Positions 35,374 to 44,175 of a stretch of DNA of 51,794 bases are shown here, piece after piece. The notes under the pieces are model-generated. The model was given only the letters and a program-made list of their open reading frames with translations, ran no database searches and was not told where the DNA came from. A program made the translations under genes and the position numbers. How positions within the stretch are numbered: the first letter of the stretch is position 1; the number at the start of each line of letters is the position of its first letter. The stretch comes from Lacrimispora defluvii (GTDB taxonomy: Bacteria; Bacillota; Clostridia; Lachnospirales; Lachnospiraceae), in NCBI GenBank assembly GCA_013036995.1, contig JAAOXG010000067.1, positions 1-51,794 on the forward strand. Direction: 5' to 3'.

Positions 35374-36270
35374 ATGGCAAAGGTGCTTTTACTGGATCAG
35401 CAGTCCCAGGAAGAGATTCTGAGAAAAGAAAGAAAAGCAAATAATGCATGGAATAAGCTGAAACGGAATAAGACAGCGGTGCTTGGACTTGCAGCTGTTT
35501 GCTTTATGATTGCCATTGCAGTGTTTGCACCATTTATCACGGACGGTAAACCAAACGAAATCCACCCGATTGATGCTTATCTGACTTTTTTTGAAAAAGG
35601 CCATATATTCGGAACCGATGAGTTTGGAAGAGACTTATTTACCAGAATCTGCTATGGAGCAAGAGTTTCCCTCTTAGTTGCTGCGGGAGCCACAATAGTG
35701 GGAGGCATTGCAGGTGTTCTTTTGGGACTTCTCTCCGGTTATATGGGTGGAATTGTGGATGCGGTAGTAATGCGGATTATGGATGGAGTTTTAGCATTTC
35801 CCTTTATACTGCTTTCCATTGTGCTTATGACTGTACTTGGCTCTGGAATGATCAATGTAATTCTTGCCATCGGGATTGCTGAAATTCCAAGGTTTGCTAG
35901 AGTGGTAAGAGGTCAGGTGCTGGTGGTGAAGCGGGAAGAGTACTGTAATGCAGGCAGAGTAATCGGAATCTCTCACTTGCGCATGCTGTTCCGCCATATT
36001 CTGCCCAATACCATATCGGAAGTGATTGTCTATGCAACTTTAAATATAGCCAGTGCCATTATTTCGGAATCAGCCTTAAGCTTTCTGGGGCTTGGAATTG
36101 ACCTGCCCACAGCTTCCTGGGGAAGCATTCTGAGGGCAGGGAGAAATTCTCTGAATACAGCGCCTCATATTGCTACTGTTTCCGGTGTATTTATCCTCAT
36201 AACGGTAATTGGTTTTAATCTTCTTGGTGATGGGATTCGTGATGTACTGGATCCTAAGATGAAAAAGTAG
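35374..36270 (+). CDS. Peptide ABC transporter permease, DppC type
   Basis: 298 aa. N-terminal cytoplasmic segment, then six predicted helices. FGTDEFGRDLFTRICYGARVSLLVA is the usual DppC/OppC signature, and the EAA loop is REEYCNAGRVIGISHLRMLFRHILPN. Starts right after the DppB stop codon, with AAGGAGG nine bases upstream inside the preceding gene. Confidence 0.95.
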   Translation: MAKVLLLDQQSQEEILRKERKANNAWNKLKRNKTAVLGLAAVCFMIAIAVFAPFITDGKPNEIHPIDAYLTFFEKGHIFGTDEFGRDLFTRICYGARVSLLVAAGATIVGGIAGVLLGLLSGYMGGIVDAVVMRIMDGVLAFPFILLSIVLMTVLGSGMINVILAIGIAEIPRFARVVRGQVLVVKREEYCNAGRVIGISHLRMLFRHILPNTISEVIVYATLNIASAIISESALSFLGLGIDLPTASWGSILRAGRNSLNTAPHIATVSGVFILITVIGFNLLGDGIRDVLDPKMKK

Positions 36271-36278
36271 GGAAATGT

Positions 36279-37466
36279 ATGGATATTAACAAAATAAAAT
36301 CAGTGGCAGTAAAGGCGATTGAAGAAAAATCGGATCAGCTTTGGGAACTGGCTCTCTATCTGTGGAACAACCCGGAATATAATTTCTATGAATATGCCTC
36401 CAGCAAAGCGGTGAGTGAACTGCTTGAGACCTTTGGTTTTCAAGTGGAACGGAGAATCTGCGGTCTTGATACGGCATTTTGCGGACGGTATGAAAGTGGA
36501 AAGCCTGGTCCTCATATTGGCTTCCTCGCTGAGTATGATGCGGTTCCCGGCATGGGGCATTCCTGCGGGCATAATCTGATGGCAGCCATGGCTGTGGGAG
36601 CAGGTGCCGGGGTTAAGTCAGTTATTGATCAGTTAGGCGGAACCATAACGGTATACGGAACCCCCGCAGAAGAAGGCGGAGGCGGAAAAGTGATTATGCT
36701 TGAACGGGGTGCCTTTCGGGAACTGGATGCAGCCATGATTATACACTCTGCAAACGAGACTGTAGTCAATGATATCTCCTATTCTGTAACCGACATCATA
36801 GTCACTTTCCATGGGAAAAAGGCCCATGGAGCAACCTGGCCGGAGGAGGGGGTCAGTGCACTGGAACCTTTGCTTTTGCTGTTCCAGTATATAAATGGAC
36901 AGAGGCTGTCGTGGAATGGCAGAGGGACGATTCTGGGAGTGATAACGGATGGCGGCAGGGAACCAGTCACCATACCGGAAGTCACTCAGGCAAAGTTTAC
37001 AGTCAGGTCTTTTGACCAGAAAATGAAAGAAAAAATATTAAAGGAATTTCTGGAAGCCGGAGAATCCATTGCTCGGCTGACAAGGACAATCTTTGAGTAT
37101 GAACAGGCAGGATATACATACGAGGATATCCGCAATAATCCCGGATTGGAAGCATTGCTTGAAAAAAACTTTACACAACTTGGAGAAGTGGTAATGCCAA
37201 GAAGAAAAGAGCTGGGAATCGGCTGCACTGATGTAGGAAATATCACTCATGTAATTCCGGCACTCCAGTCATACGTTAAGGTGGTGCCAGAACTGCGCGG
37301 ACATACCAGGGAGTTTGAGGAGGCATGCAGAAGTGAAGACGGAAAGAAGGCTGTATTAACAGGGGCGAAGGCACTTGCTCTTACCGCTCTGGACCTTCTG
37401 GCATCTCCTGAGGAGATGGAGAAGGTGAAGAGAAGCTTTGAAGAAAGGAGGGAATGCTGTGAGTGA
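36279..37466 (+). CDS. M20 family amidohydrolase (AbgB/ACY1L2-like)
   Basis: 395 aa. Contains GFLAEYDAVPGMGHSCGHNLMAAMAVGAG and GTPAEEGGGGKVIM, the metal-binding motifs in the form seen in p-aminobenzoyl-glutamate hydrolase B and mammalian ACY1L2-like enzymes. HGKKAHGATWPEEGVSALEP marks the lid domain. It is likely a cytoplasmic dipeptidase or amidase of a subgroup different from the other two M20 enzymes here. The end overlaps the next gene by eight bases. An ATG start with only a weak ribosome site (AGGGAAA) suggests coupling to the upstream permease gene. Confidence 0.9.
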   Translation: MDINKIKSVAVKAIEEKSDQLWELALYLWNNPEYNFYEYASSKAVSELLETFGFQVERRICGLDTAFCGRYESGKPGPHIGFLAEYDAVPGMGHSCGHNLMAAMAVGAGAGVKSVIDQLGGTITVYGTPAEEGGGGKVIMLERGAFRELDAAMIIHSANETVVNDISYSVTDIIVTFHGKKAHGATWPEEGVSALEPLLLLFQYINGQRLSWNGRGTILGVITDGGREPVTIPEVTQAKFTVRSFDQKMKEKILKEFLEAGESIARLTRTIFEYEQAGYTYEDIRNNPGLEALLEKNFTQLGEVVMPRRKELGIGCTDVGNITHVIPALQSYVKVVPELRGHTREFEEACRSEDGKKAVLTGAKALALTALDLLASPEEMEKVKRSFEERRECCE

Positions 37467-38469
37467 GGCATTATTAACTGTAAAGGATTTAAAAACTTAT
37501 TTTTATACGTCAGGCGGTGTCAGCAAGGCGGTAGACGGAGTGAGTTTTCAGATTAACCGGGGAGAGATTATGGGAATTGTGGGCGAATCAGGATCTGGCA
37601 AAAGTGTCACTTCCTCCTCAATTATCCGTCTTCTGCCGTCAGGGACTGGAAAAATTGTAAGCGGCAGCATTGATTTTGACGGGACGGATGTCCTGGCTCT
37701 TAATAAGAAAGAGCTTCTGTCTTTCCGGGGGAAGGATGTTTCCATGATATTTCAAAATCCCATGACGTCCTTATCTCCCGTTTTTAAAGTCGGATACCAG
37801 ATGACAGAATTAATCCGGACCCAGCAGAAAGTAGACCGGAAGACTGCCTGTCTTATGGCAGAAGAGGCATTGGTGAAAGTTGGCATAACGGATGCCAGAC
37901 GGCGTCTTGATTCCTATCCTTATGAACTGTCAGGCGGCATGTGCCAGCGTGTGATCATTGCAATGTCTATTTTAAGCAGTCCCAAGATGATTATTGCCGA
38001 TGAGCCTACCACTGCCCTTGATGTTACCATTCAGGCTCAGGTGCTGGACTTATTAAAAGAAATGCGAAAGAACTATCAGACCGCCATACTTTTAATCACC
38101 CACAATCTGGGAGTTGTCTGGAAAATGTGTGACAGCGTTATGGTGATGTATGCCGGAAAAACAGTGGAATACACCACATGCAGCAATCTGTATCACAACC
38201 CGCTGCACCCATACACGTGGGGGCTTCTTGATTCCATGCCAAAACTTGGCAGTGAATCAGAAGAAGAGCTTTCTACCATTCAGGGAACGCCACCTGATCT
38301 AAGGCTGACAGGAACCTGCTGTAATTTTTCCAGCCGTTGTCCCTATGCAGGTGAAATCTGCAAAAGCATGGTGCCCGAATTAAAAGAACTGGAACCGGGA
38401 CATTTTGTCGCCTGTCACAGGCAGTGCGGGGAAGGCGGTCTTGTGCGGGGAGGTGTGGATCAGGCATGA
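37459..38469 (+). CDS. Peptide ABC transporter ATPase, DppD type
   Basis: 336 aa. Walker A GESGSGKSV, Q loop QNPMTSLSP, signature LSGGMCQR, Walker B MIIADEPTTALD and the switch histidine in LLITHNLG. The C-terminal extension with cysteines (CCNFSSRCPYAGEICKS) is the oligopeptide-transporter HPY motif. The start is GTG at 37459, six bases after AAAGGAGGG. It begins inside the end of the M20 gene. Confidence 0.94.
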   Translation: MSEALLTVKDLKTYFYTSGGVSKAVDGVSFQINRGEIMGIVGESGSGKSVTSSSIIRLLPSGTGKIVSGSIDFDGTDVLALNKKELLSFRGKDVSMIFQNPMTSLSPVFKVGYQMTELIRTQQKVDRKTACLMAEEALVKVGITDARRRLDSYPYELSGGMCQRVIIAMSILSSPKMIIADEPTTALDVTIQAQVLDLLKEMRKNYQTAILLITHNLGVVWKMCDSVMVMYAGKTVEYTTCSNLYHNPLHPYTWGLLDSMPKLGSESEEELSTIQGTPPDLRLTGTCCNFSSRCPYAGEICKSMVPELKELEPGHFVACHRQCGEGGLVRGGVDQA

Positions 38470-39470
38470 GTGAAAATCCAATCATTTTACAGATAAAAAA
38501 TCTGTCCAAGGATTTTGAGGTAAAGGGCAAAGGCCTGAACGGAAAGAAATCGGTTCTTCATGCCTTAAAGGACATCAGTCTGGATATCAGAGAAGGAGAA
38601 GTTCTTGGAATTATCGGCGAATCGGGATGCGGTAAGTCAACGCTTGGAAGATGCCTTGTGGGACTGCATAAACCCACGGGAGGAGATATCTTTTTTGAAG
38701 GAAAGAGCATTTTAAACAGATCTTCCAAAGAACGGTTTGAGCTATGCAAAAACATTCAGATGGTTTTTCAGGATCCGTACTCATCCCTGGACCCCAGACA
38801 TACAGCGGCGGATTCCGTAGCGGAGCCAATGATCGTCCATAAAACGGTAAAGGGCCGTCAGGAGCTGGAACATAAGGTTCTGGAGCTGTTTCGTCAGGTG
38901 GGTCTGGATATTCAGCATATGAACCGCTATCCCCACGAGTTTTCAGGCGGACAGAGACAGCGTTTAAATGTGGCAAGAGCTATTTCCATTCAGCCTAAGG
39001 TGGTTGTCTGTGATGAGCCGGTCTCGGCGCTTGATGTATCCATTCAGGCACAGGTAATCAATTTATTAAAGGGTCTGCAGAAAAAATATCATCTTACCTA
39101 TGTGTTTATATCCCATGATTTAAGTGTGGTGAAATACGTCAGTGACCGGATTGCAATCATGTATCTTGGACAGATTGTGGAGCTGTGCAATGGGGGAGAT
39201 ATTTATAAAAATCCGCTTCACCCCTATACAAAGGCTCTTCTATCCGCCATTCCGCCGGAAAGTCCGGAGGAAAATAAGGAGCGGATCACACTGGAAGGAG
39301 AGATATCAAGCCCCATCGGGGACCGGGAAGGCTGTCCTCTCGCCGGACGGTGTCCAGAGTGTATGGAACGCTGTAAAAAAGAAGTTCCGTCGCTTTTGCA
39401 GTATGGAGAAGCCGGACATCAGGTAGCCTGTTTTTTATATGAAAACGGAATCGCGCAGGGAGGAAAATAA
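38466..39470 (+). CDS. Peptide ABC transporter ATPase, DppF type
   Basis: 334 aa. Walker A GESGCGKST, Q loop QDPYSSLDPRHT, signature FSGGQRQRLN, Walker B VVCDEPVSALD, H loop FISHDLSV; C-terminal cysteine motif CPLAGRCPECMERCKK. ATG overlaps the DppD stop (ATGA), so the two ATPases are made together. The next gene starts one base after its stop codon. Confidence 0.94.
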   Translation: MSENPIILQIKNLSKDFEVKGKGLNGKKSVLHALKDISLDIREGEVLGIIGESGCGKSTLGRCLVGLHKPTGGDIFFEGKSILNRSSKERFELCKNIQMVFQDPYSSLDPRHTAADSVAEPMIVHKTVKGRQELEHKVLELFRQVGLDIQHMNRYPHEFSGGQRQRLNVARAISIQPKVVVCDEPVSALDVSIQAQVINLLKGLQKKYHLTYVFISHDLSVVKYVSDRIAIMYLGQIVELCNGGDIYKNPLHPYTKALLSAIPPESPEENKERITLEGEISSPIGDREGCPLAGRCPECMERCKKEVPSLLQYGEAGHQVACFLYENGIAQGGK

Positions 39471-39471
39471 T

Positions 39472-40728
39472 ATGACAAAAAAAGAAGAGCTGGTACAGCA
39501 TGTGGAGGATCATCGTGATGAACTGATTACGCTGGTATCACATCTGATTCAGATAAAAAGTGAAAATCCAATCGGCACACAGAGAGATGTGGTTGATTTT
39601 GTGGAAGCATTTTTAAAAGATGCCGGTATTGAATATAAGGAAACAGGCTGCAATCCGGATTATCCCTGTGTAGTGGCAGGCTACGGAACAGATATGGGAT
39701 TTTCCCTGATTATAAATGGCCACGTGGATGTAGTTCCGGCAGGGGATTTAAGCCAGTGGGATTTTGATCCTTTTTCCGGTGAGATAACAGACACCCAGAT
39801 ACTGGGAAGAGGAACCTCGGATATGAAGGCGGGGGTAGCAGGTGTTTTATTCGCCCTCTCTCTTTTTGCAAGAAAACAGGTTCCCTTAAATGGCAATATC
39901 CGTCTTCATATTGTTTCCGATGAGGAAAGCGGAGGACAGTTTGGAACCCAGTGGCTTTGTGCCAACGGTTATGGTGAGCATGCCGATGCATGTCTGGTGG
40001 CTGAGCCCACATCCATGAATACCATAGAGATCGGGCAGAAGGGCGGTCTGCTTTTAAAGATAAAATCATATGGAAAATCTGCTCATGGGAGCCTTGGGGA
40101 CTTGAAAGGAGAAAATGCCATATTAAAGCTTTCAAAAGTTCTTTCCCACGTTTCTCTGCTTTCTAAGATAGAAGGGCATTTTTCAGAGCGGCAGATAAAA
40201 CCGCTGATGGATTCCAAGCTGCTTGCGGAAAGAGAGAATCACATTCCGGGACTTGGCAGAGTGATTGATCATGTAAGCACCAATGTTGGTCTGATTCAGG
40301 GCGGAACCAGGCACAATATGGTTCCCGACTACTGCGAAGCGACCGTGGATGTCAGGCTTCCTATCGGAGTGAACAAAGTAGAAATAGATGAAACCTTAAA
40401 ACAGATTCTTGAAATCAGTGGAGTTGAGGGTGTGGAGTATGAGCTTCAGTACAAGAGTGATGCCAATTTTACAGACCATGAAGCGCCCATTGTACTGGCG
40501 TTTAAAGAAAATGCAGAACATCTTTTGGGAAAAGAAGTGATTCCTGCATACCAGTGGGCCTCCAGCGATGCAAGGGATTACCGTAAGCTTGGTATCCCGA
40601 CGATTCAGTTTGGCCCTTCTAATACAGTCGGTATCCACTCTTATAATGAAACAGTCCAGATCGAGGATGTGGTCACAGCAGCTAAAATCTATGTGGCAGC
40701 TATTTGTGATTTGATGGAAATTAAGTAA
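39472..40728 (+). CDS. M20 family peptidase, ArgE/DapE type
   Basis: 418 aa. Metal-binding motifs are INGHVDVVPAGDLSQW, RGTSDMKAGVAG, DEESGGQFGTQW and AEPTSMNTIEIGQKGG. This fits the ArgE/DapE/ACY1/CPG2 group, which includes acetylornithine deacetylase, succinyl-diaminopimelate desuccinylase and carboxypeptidase G2-like enzymes. Its place at the end of a peptide transporter operon makes a catabolic deacylase or dipeptidase more likely than a biosynthetic one. ATG at 39472 with GGGAGGAAA upstream. Third M20 enzyme in this operon. Confidence 0.93.
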   Translation: MTKKEELVQHVEDHRDELITLVSHLIQIKSENPIGTQRDVVDFVEAFLKDAGIEYKETGCNPDYPCVVAGYGTDMGFSLIINGHVDVVPAGDLSQWDFDPFSGEITDTQILGRGTSDMKAGVAGVLFALSLFARKQVPLNGNIRLHIVSDEESGGQFGTQWLCANGYGEHADACLVAEPTSMNTIEIGQKGGLLLKIKSYGKSAHGSLGDLKGENAILKLSKVLSHVSLLSKIEGHFSERQIKPLMDSKLLAERENHIPGLGRVIDHVSTNVGLIQGGTRHNMVPDYCEATVDVRLPIGVNKVEIDETLKQILEISGVEGVEYELQYKSDANFTDHEAPIVLAFKENAEHLLGKEVIPAYQWASSDARDYRKLGIPTIQFGPSNTVGIHSYNETVQIEDVVTAAKIYVAAICDLMEIK

Positions 40729-40747
40729 AGAACATGGAGGATTTATC

Positions 40748-41707
40748 ATGCTGATGAAACAATTGATCGAGGTATATGATCTGCTTGACAGCAGTTATGC
40801 CAGTGGAAAACAGGTGGAAAGCTATTTAAAAGGCATACGCAGTGATGCTGATGTGGAAGTTTATACTCTGAAAGGGCCAAAAGGAAAAACCGATATGGTC
40901 AAAGTGAGAATTCCTGGAATAAAAGGGAGAAGCAAAGGCATGGATGCCCCTACCATTGGGTTGCTTGGAAGACTTGGCGGTCTGGGAGCAAGACCGGAGC
41001 GGATCGGCTTTGTATCAGACGGAGACGGCGCGTTGATTGCAATCTCCCTGGCAGCAAAAATCTTAGATATGCAAAACAAAGGGGATCATCTGGACGGGGA
41101 TGTCTTTATTTCCACCCACGTTTGTCCGGATGCACCCACCAGAGAGCACCATCCGGTGCCTTTCATGGATTCTCCTGTAAACATGGCACAGGTTAACCGG
41201 GAAGAGGTGACAGAAGAATTGGATGCCATATTATCTGTGGACACCACAAAAGGCAACCGGATCATCAATACCAGAGGCTTCGCCATTTCACCCACAGTGA
41301 AGGAAGGATATATCCTGAAGGTATCAGAAAGCATTCTGGATCTGATGCAGATGACCACCGGAAAGCAGCCTTTTGTATATGCCCTGTCCCAACAGGATAT
41401 CACTCCCTATGGAAACGGCCTTTATCACCTGAACAGCATTCTTCAGCCGGCAACTGCCACAAAAGCTCCGGTAATCGGAGTTGCCGTTACCACGGAAGCT
41501 CCTGTGGCAGGCTGTGCAACCGGAGCCACACATATCACGGACTGTGAAGAAACGGCCAGATTTATGCTGGAGGTAGCAAAGGCTTACGGCCGGGGAGCGT
41601 GCAGCTTCTACGATGAAGCAGAATATGAGCGGATTCAGTATCTCTACGGCAACATGGAGCACTTTCAGACGCTGGGAACAGGCAATGAGTGCGACGATGA
41701 TGCCTGA
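40748..41707 (+). CDS. DUF1177 family protein
   Basis: 319 aa soluble protein of the DUF1177 family, with GLLGRLGGLGARPERIGFVSDGDGALIAISLAAKIL, STHVCPDAPTREHHPVPFMDSP and VAVTTEAPVAGCATGATHITD. The function is not established. The histidines and aspartates in THVCPDAP..HHPVPFMD could bind a metal, which is a guess. GGAGG lies seven bases before the ATG. It is the last gene of the operon, and in my recollection the family often sits with AroM and peptide transporters. It ends two bases before the convergent pucR gene. Confidence 0.88.
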   Translation: MLMKQLIEVYDLLDSSYASGKQVESYLKGIRSDADVEVYTLKGPKGKTDMVKVRIPGIKGRSKGMDAPTIGLLGRLGGLGARPERIGFVSDGDGALIAISLAAKILDMQNKGDHLDGDVFISTHVCPDAPTREHHPVPFMDSPVNMAQVNREEVTEELDAILSVDTTKGNRIINTRGFAISPTVKEGYILKVSESILDLMQMTTGKQPFVYALSQQDITPYGNGLYHLNSILQPATATKAPVIGVAVTTEAPVAGCATGATHITDCEETARFMLEVAKAYGRGACSFYDEAEYERIQYLYGNMEHFQTLGTGNECDDDA

Positions 41708-41709
41708 TG

Positions 41710-43344
41710 CTACATATTCTGAATCAGCTCCCAGGCACAGATTCCAAGGTAGAGGCGCAGGATATCCTCAACAGCCGACAGTTCACAGCAAAGCAGCTTT
41801 TTCACCAATGTCAGCCGTGAGGTCAGAGTATTTCTGTGTATAAATAATTTCTGGGCTGTATCGGTTAAATTCATGGAGCTTTCCAGATATGTTTTAAGGG
41901 TGAGAAGAAGCTCACTTTTATTTTCCTGGTCATAGGATACTAGCTCCTTTACTGTATCCCCATAAATCTTATTTAATTCATAGGAACTTAGCTGCGTCAG
42001 AATATGGTAGGCGTACTGGGCGGAATAGGAGTTAACTTTAGATGTTTCTGTAAATTGAGTCTGCAGATGTAATGCCTGCAGGCTTTCTTCATATGCTTTT
42101 GCAATGGAGGAGCAGGATAAATGACACCGGCTGATTCCAAGTCTGAAAAAGGAGTAATAGTCGCTCAGTGCTTCCATTAGCTGGGAAACTGCCTGATTTA
42201 CAAGAAAAAGTGCCTGACTATTGGAAATTTGTTTTGAATACAGAAAAAATATAACAATACGGTTTTCATGGTTACACAAAAAGTATTTATAATCAAGACG
42301 AATCATCTCATGATTGATTAAATTGTACAGACTCCGGAACAATCTGTTTTCTTTATCCAGACATTCCAGTGTGACGCAGACTCTTTTTAACTGATAAGGA
42401 AAGGAATAGGAATCACAGATCAGCTGAATCTCTTCCACGGATTTTTTCTTCTTATCGGTAAGCATATAAAAGAAAGAATCGAAATAATTTTTTTGTGAAA
42501 ATGTCCTGTTTTGAACCTGCATGGAGGACAGTTCCAAAGCGATTACCGAAAAAATCTGTTTTAAAATAACTGTGGTTGTCTCATCAATATCCGTCTTTGT
42601 GTGGTCGATGCACAAATAATGTCTGTTATCAGGAAGCAGAAAAGTCTGAAAGGAAAGAAGCGTATTATTGAAATAAAATGTTCGGTTTCCGGCTGGATCT
42701 TTTTCTGTGCCCTGGGGGGATACGGTATGAAGAGGCTGGGCATGAAGCTTATTTATTTTGTTAAATTCCTCCTGTTGTCTTAGAGGAATATAGTAATACA
42801 GCGGAAAATCAGAGATAGTGGTGATCATAACAATGGAATTGGTATAATGGGATATTTCTTCCAGCATTTTCATAATTCCTTCTTTGTTAAAATAGAGCTG
42901 GTGAAATTTTTCTGTTTCCCGGAGAATAAACTGCTGCAGGGAAATTTTCTGGTCAATTAAGTTTTGATTGATTACACTGATGATATTGGAGTAGACATGA
43001 TAATAAGGTACGGAGACCAGCGGAACTCCATATTTTTCAGCCTCTTTGATCAGCGATTCCGGTATCTGATCAAAGAAGCGTTTTACTTTTATACAGAAAG
43101 CAGTGCATTCAATGGCATGGAGATCGGCAATGACCTGCTTTTGCAGCTCCACATCATTGTAGAATATATATCCGGTTGTCAGAATAATCTCATGTTTCTT
43201 AATCCATCTTACACCATCGGGATTATCAAGTACACTGATTCCGCTAATGGGCTTTTGAAGGTCTTCTTCCCTGCCAATTAATTCAAGGTTATCAATTGGT
43301 GTTTCATATAGAAACCATCCCAGCGTCAAGGGCGGATACTTCAT
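41710..43344 (-). CDS. PucR-family transcriptional regulator
   Basis: 544 aa. The N-terminal PucR domain (about 10-130) shows LELIGREEDLQKPISGISVLDNPDGVRWIKKHEIILTTGY. The C-terminal PucR-type helix-turn-helix (about 480-540) contains LKTYLESSMNLTDTAQKLFIHRNTLTSRL. Relatives control catabolism of purines, amino acids or amides in response to the substrate. It faces the peptide/amide operon head to tail across two bases and so probably controls it. ATG with AAAGGAG upstream. There is no terminator between the convergent genes. Confidence 0.92.
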   Translation of the reverse strand: MKYPPLTLGWFLYETPIDNLELIGREEDLQKPISGISVLDNPDGVRWIKKHEIILTTGYIFYNDVELQKQVIADLHAIECTAFCIKVKRFFDQIPESLIKEAEKYGVPLVSVPYYHVYSNIISVINQNLIDQKISLQQFILRETEKFHQLYFNKEGIMKMLEEISHYTNSIVMITTISDFPLYYYIPLRQQEEFNKINKLHAQPLHTVSPQGTEKDPAGNRTFYFNNTLLSFQTFLLPDNRHYLCIDHTKTDIDETTTVILKQIFSVIALELSSMQVQNRTFSQKNYFDSFFYMLTDKKKKSVEEIQLICDSYSFPYQLKRVCVTLECLDKENRLFRSLYNLINHEMIRLDYKYFLCNHENRIVIFFLYSKQISNSQALFLVNQAVSQLMEALSDYYSFFRLGISRCHLSCSSIAKAYEESLQALHLQTQFTETSKVNSYSAQYAYHILTQLSSYELNKIYGDTVKELVSYDQENKSELLLTLKTYLESSMNLTDTAQKLFIHRNTLTSRLTLVKKLLCCELSAVEDILRLYLGICAWELIQNM

Positions 43345-43400
43345 TCCATGCTCCTTTCAAAAAGAATCAAACGGTGACAGTCTGTTTTTTGTTAACGACA

Positions 43401-43429
43401 ATGATAACATCGATTCTCCAATATTACAA
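43401..43429 (-). promoter_or_regulatory. Promoter of the pucR gene
   Basis: Minus strand TTGTAA at 43429-43424 and TATCAT at 43406-43401, 17 base spacer. Confidence 0.55.
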
Positions 43430-43462
43430 GGTTCTGTTGTAAAAATTTGTCGAAAAAGAGCC

Positions 43463-43491
43463 TTGTGTTTTTTCCCCAAGGCCGATATAAT
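43463..43491 (+). promoter_or_regulatory. Promoter of the fchA-folD operon
   Basis: TTGTGT at 43463-43468 and TATAAT at 43486-43491, 17 base spacer, 36 bases before the fchA start. Confidence 0.65.
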
Positions 43492-43527
43492 GGTAAAAAA
43501 TAATGCCGGGAAGAGAGGAACCTATAA

Positions 43528-44154
43528 ATGATAAGGGATCTTACAGTTTCTGCGTTTCTGGAAGAATTGTCATCCAAAAGACCAACACCGGGAGGCGGAG
43601 GTGCGGCAGCACTTGGAGGCGCCCAGGGTGTGGCACTGGGAGAGATGGTAATTAATCTGACTCTGGGAAAAAAGAAGTATGCAGATGTGGAAGAAGAGAT
43701 GCAGCTTCTTCTGGTTAAGCTGGAGGGAATGAGAGAGGAATTTCTAAGACTGGCTGATGAAGATGCCAGAGTATTTGCGCCTTTGGCAGCCGCCTATGGC
43801 CTGCCTTCCGGAACGGAAGAAGAAAAAAAGCATAAGGAAGAAGTTTTAGAGACCCATCTCCTTGCAGCCAGCCTGGTTCCCAAAGCTGTGATGGAACAGG
43901 CCGTGGAGGCAATTAAAATTATGGACATTCTGGCTCACAAAGGCAGCAGGCTGGCTGTCAGTGATGTAGGTGTGGGCGTTTCATTTCTCAGGTCAGCACT
44001 TTTAGGAGCGAAGATGAACGTATCCATCAATACAAAATTTATGAAGCAAAGGGAAACCGCCCAACAGCTGGACCAGGAGGCGTACATGCTTTCTGAGATG
44101 GGAAGAAAGCTTTCTGATGAGATATATGCAAGAGTAGAAGCTGCGTTAAAGTAA
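43528..44154 (+). CDS. fchA: Methenyltetrahydrofolate cyclohydrolase (FTCD_C/FchA type)
   Basis: 208 aa, all-helical cyclodeaminase/cyclohydrolase family. The start FLEELSSKRPTPGGGGAAALGGAQGVALGEMV is the conserved folate-binding signature. In clostridia this stand-alone enzyme interconverts methenyl- and formyl-tetrahydrofolate; glutamate formimidoyltransferase cyclodeaminase activity is the alternative. It is followed after 21 bases by folD, so both belong to one-carbon folate metabolism. Confidence 0.92.
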   Translation: MIRDLTVSAFLEELSSKRPTPGGGGAAALGGAQGVALGEMVINLTLGKKKYADVEEEMQLLLVKLEGMREEFLRLADEDARVFAPLAAAYGLPSGTEEEKKHKEEVLETHLLAASLVPKAVMEQAVEAIKIMDILAHKGSRLAVSDVGVGVSFLRSALLGAKMNVSINTKFMKQRETAQQLDQEAYMLSEMGRKLSDEIYARVEAALK

Positions 44155-44175
44155 AGATAAAGGAGTTTGGGTAGC

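Noticed and set aside
39710-40135. 141-codon minus-strand frame inside the ArgE/DapE-type gene
   Set aside because: Antisense to a clear M20 enzyme, no ribosome site and no domain.
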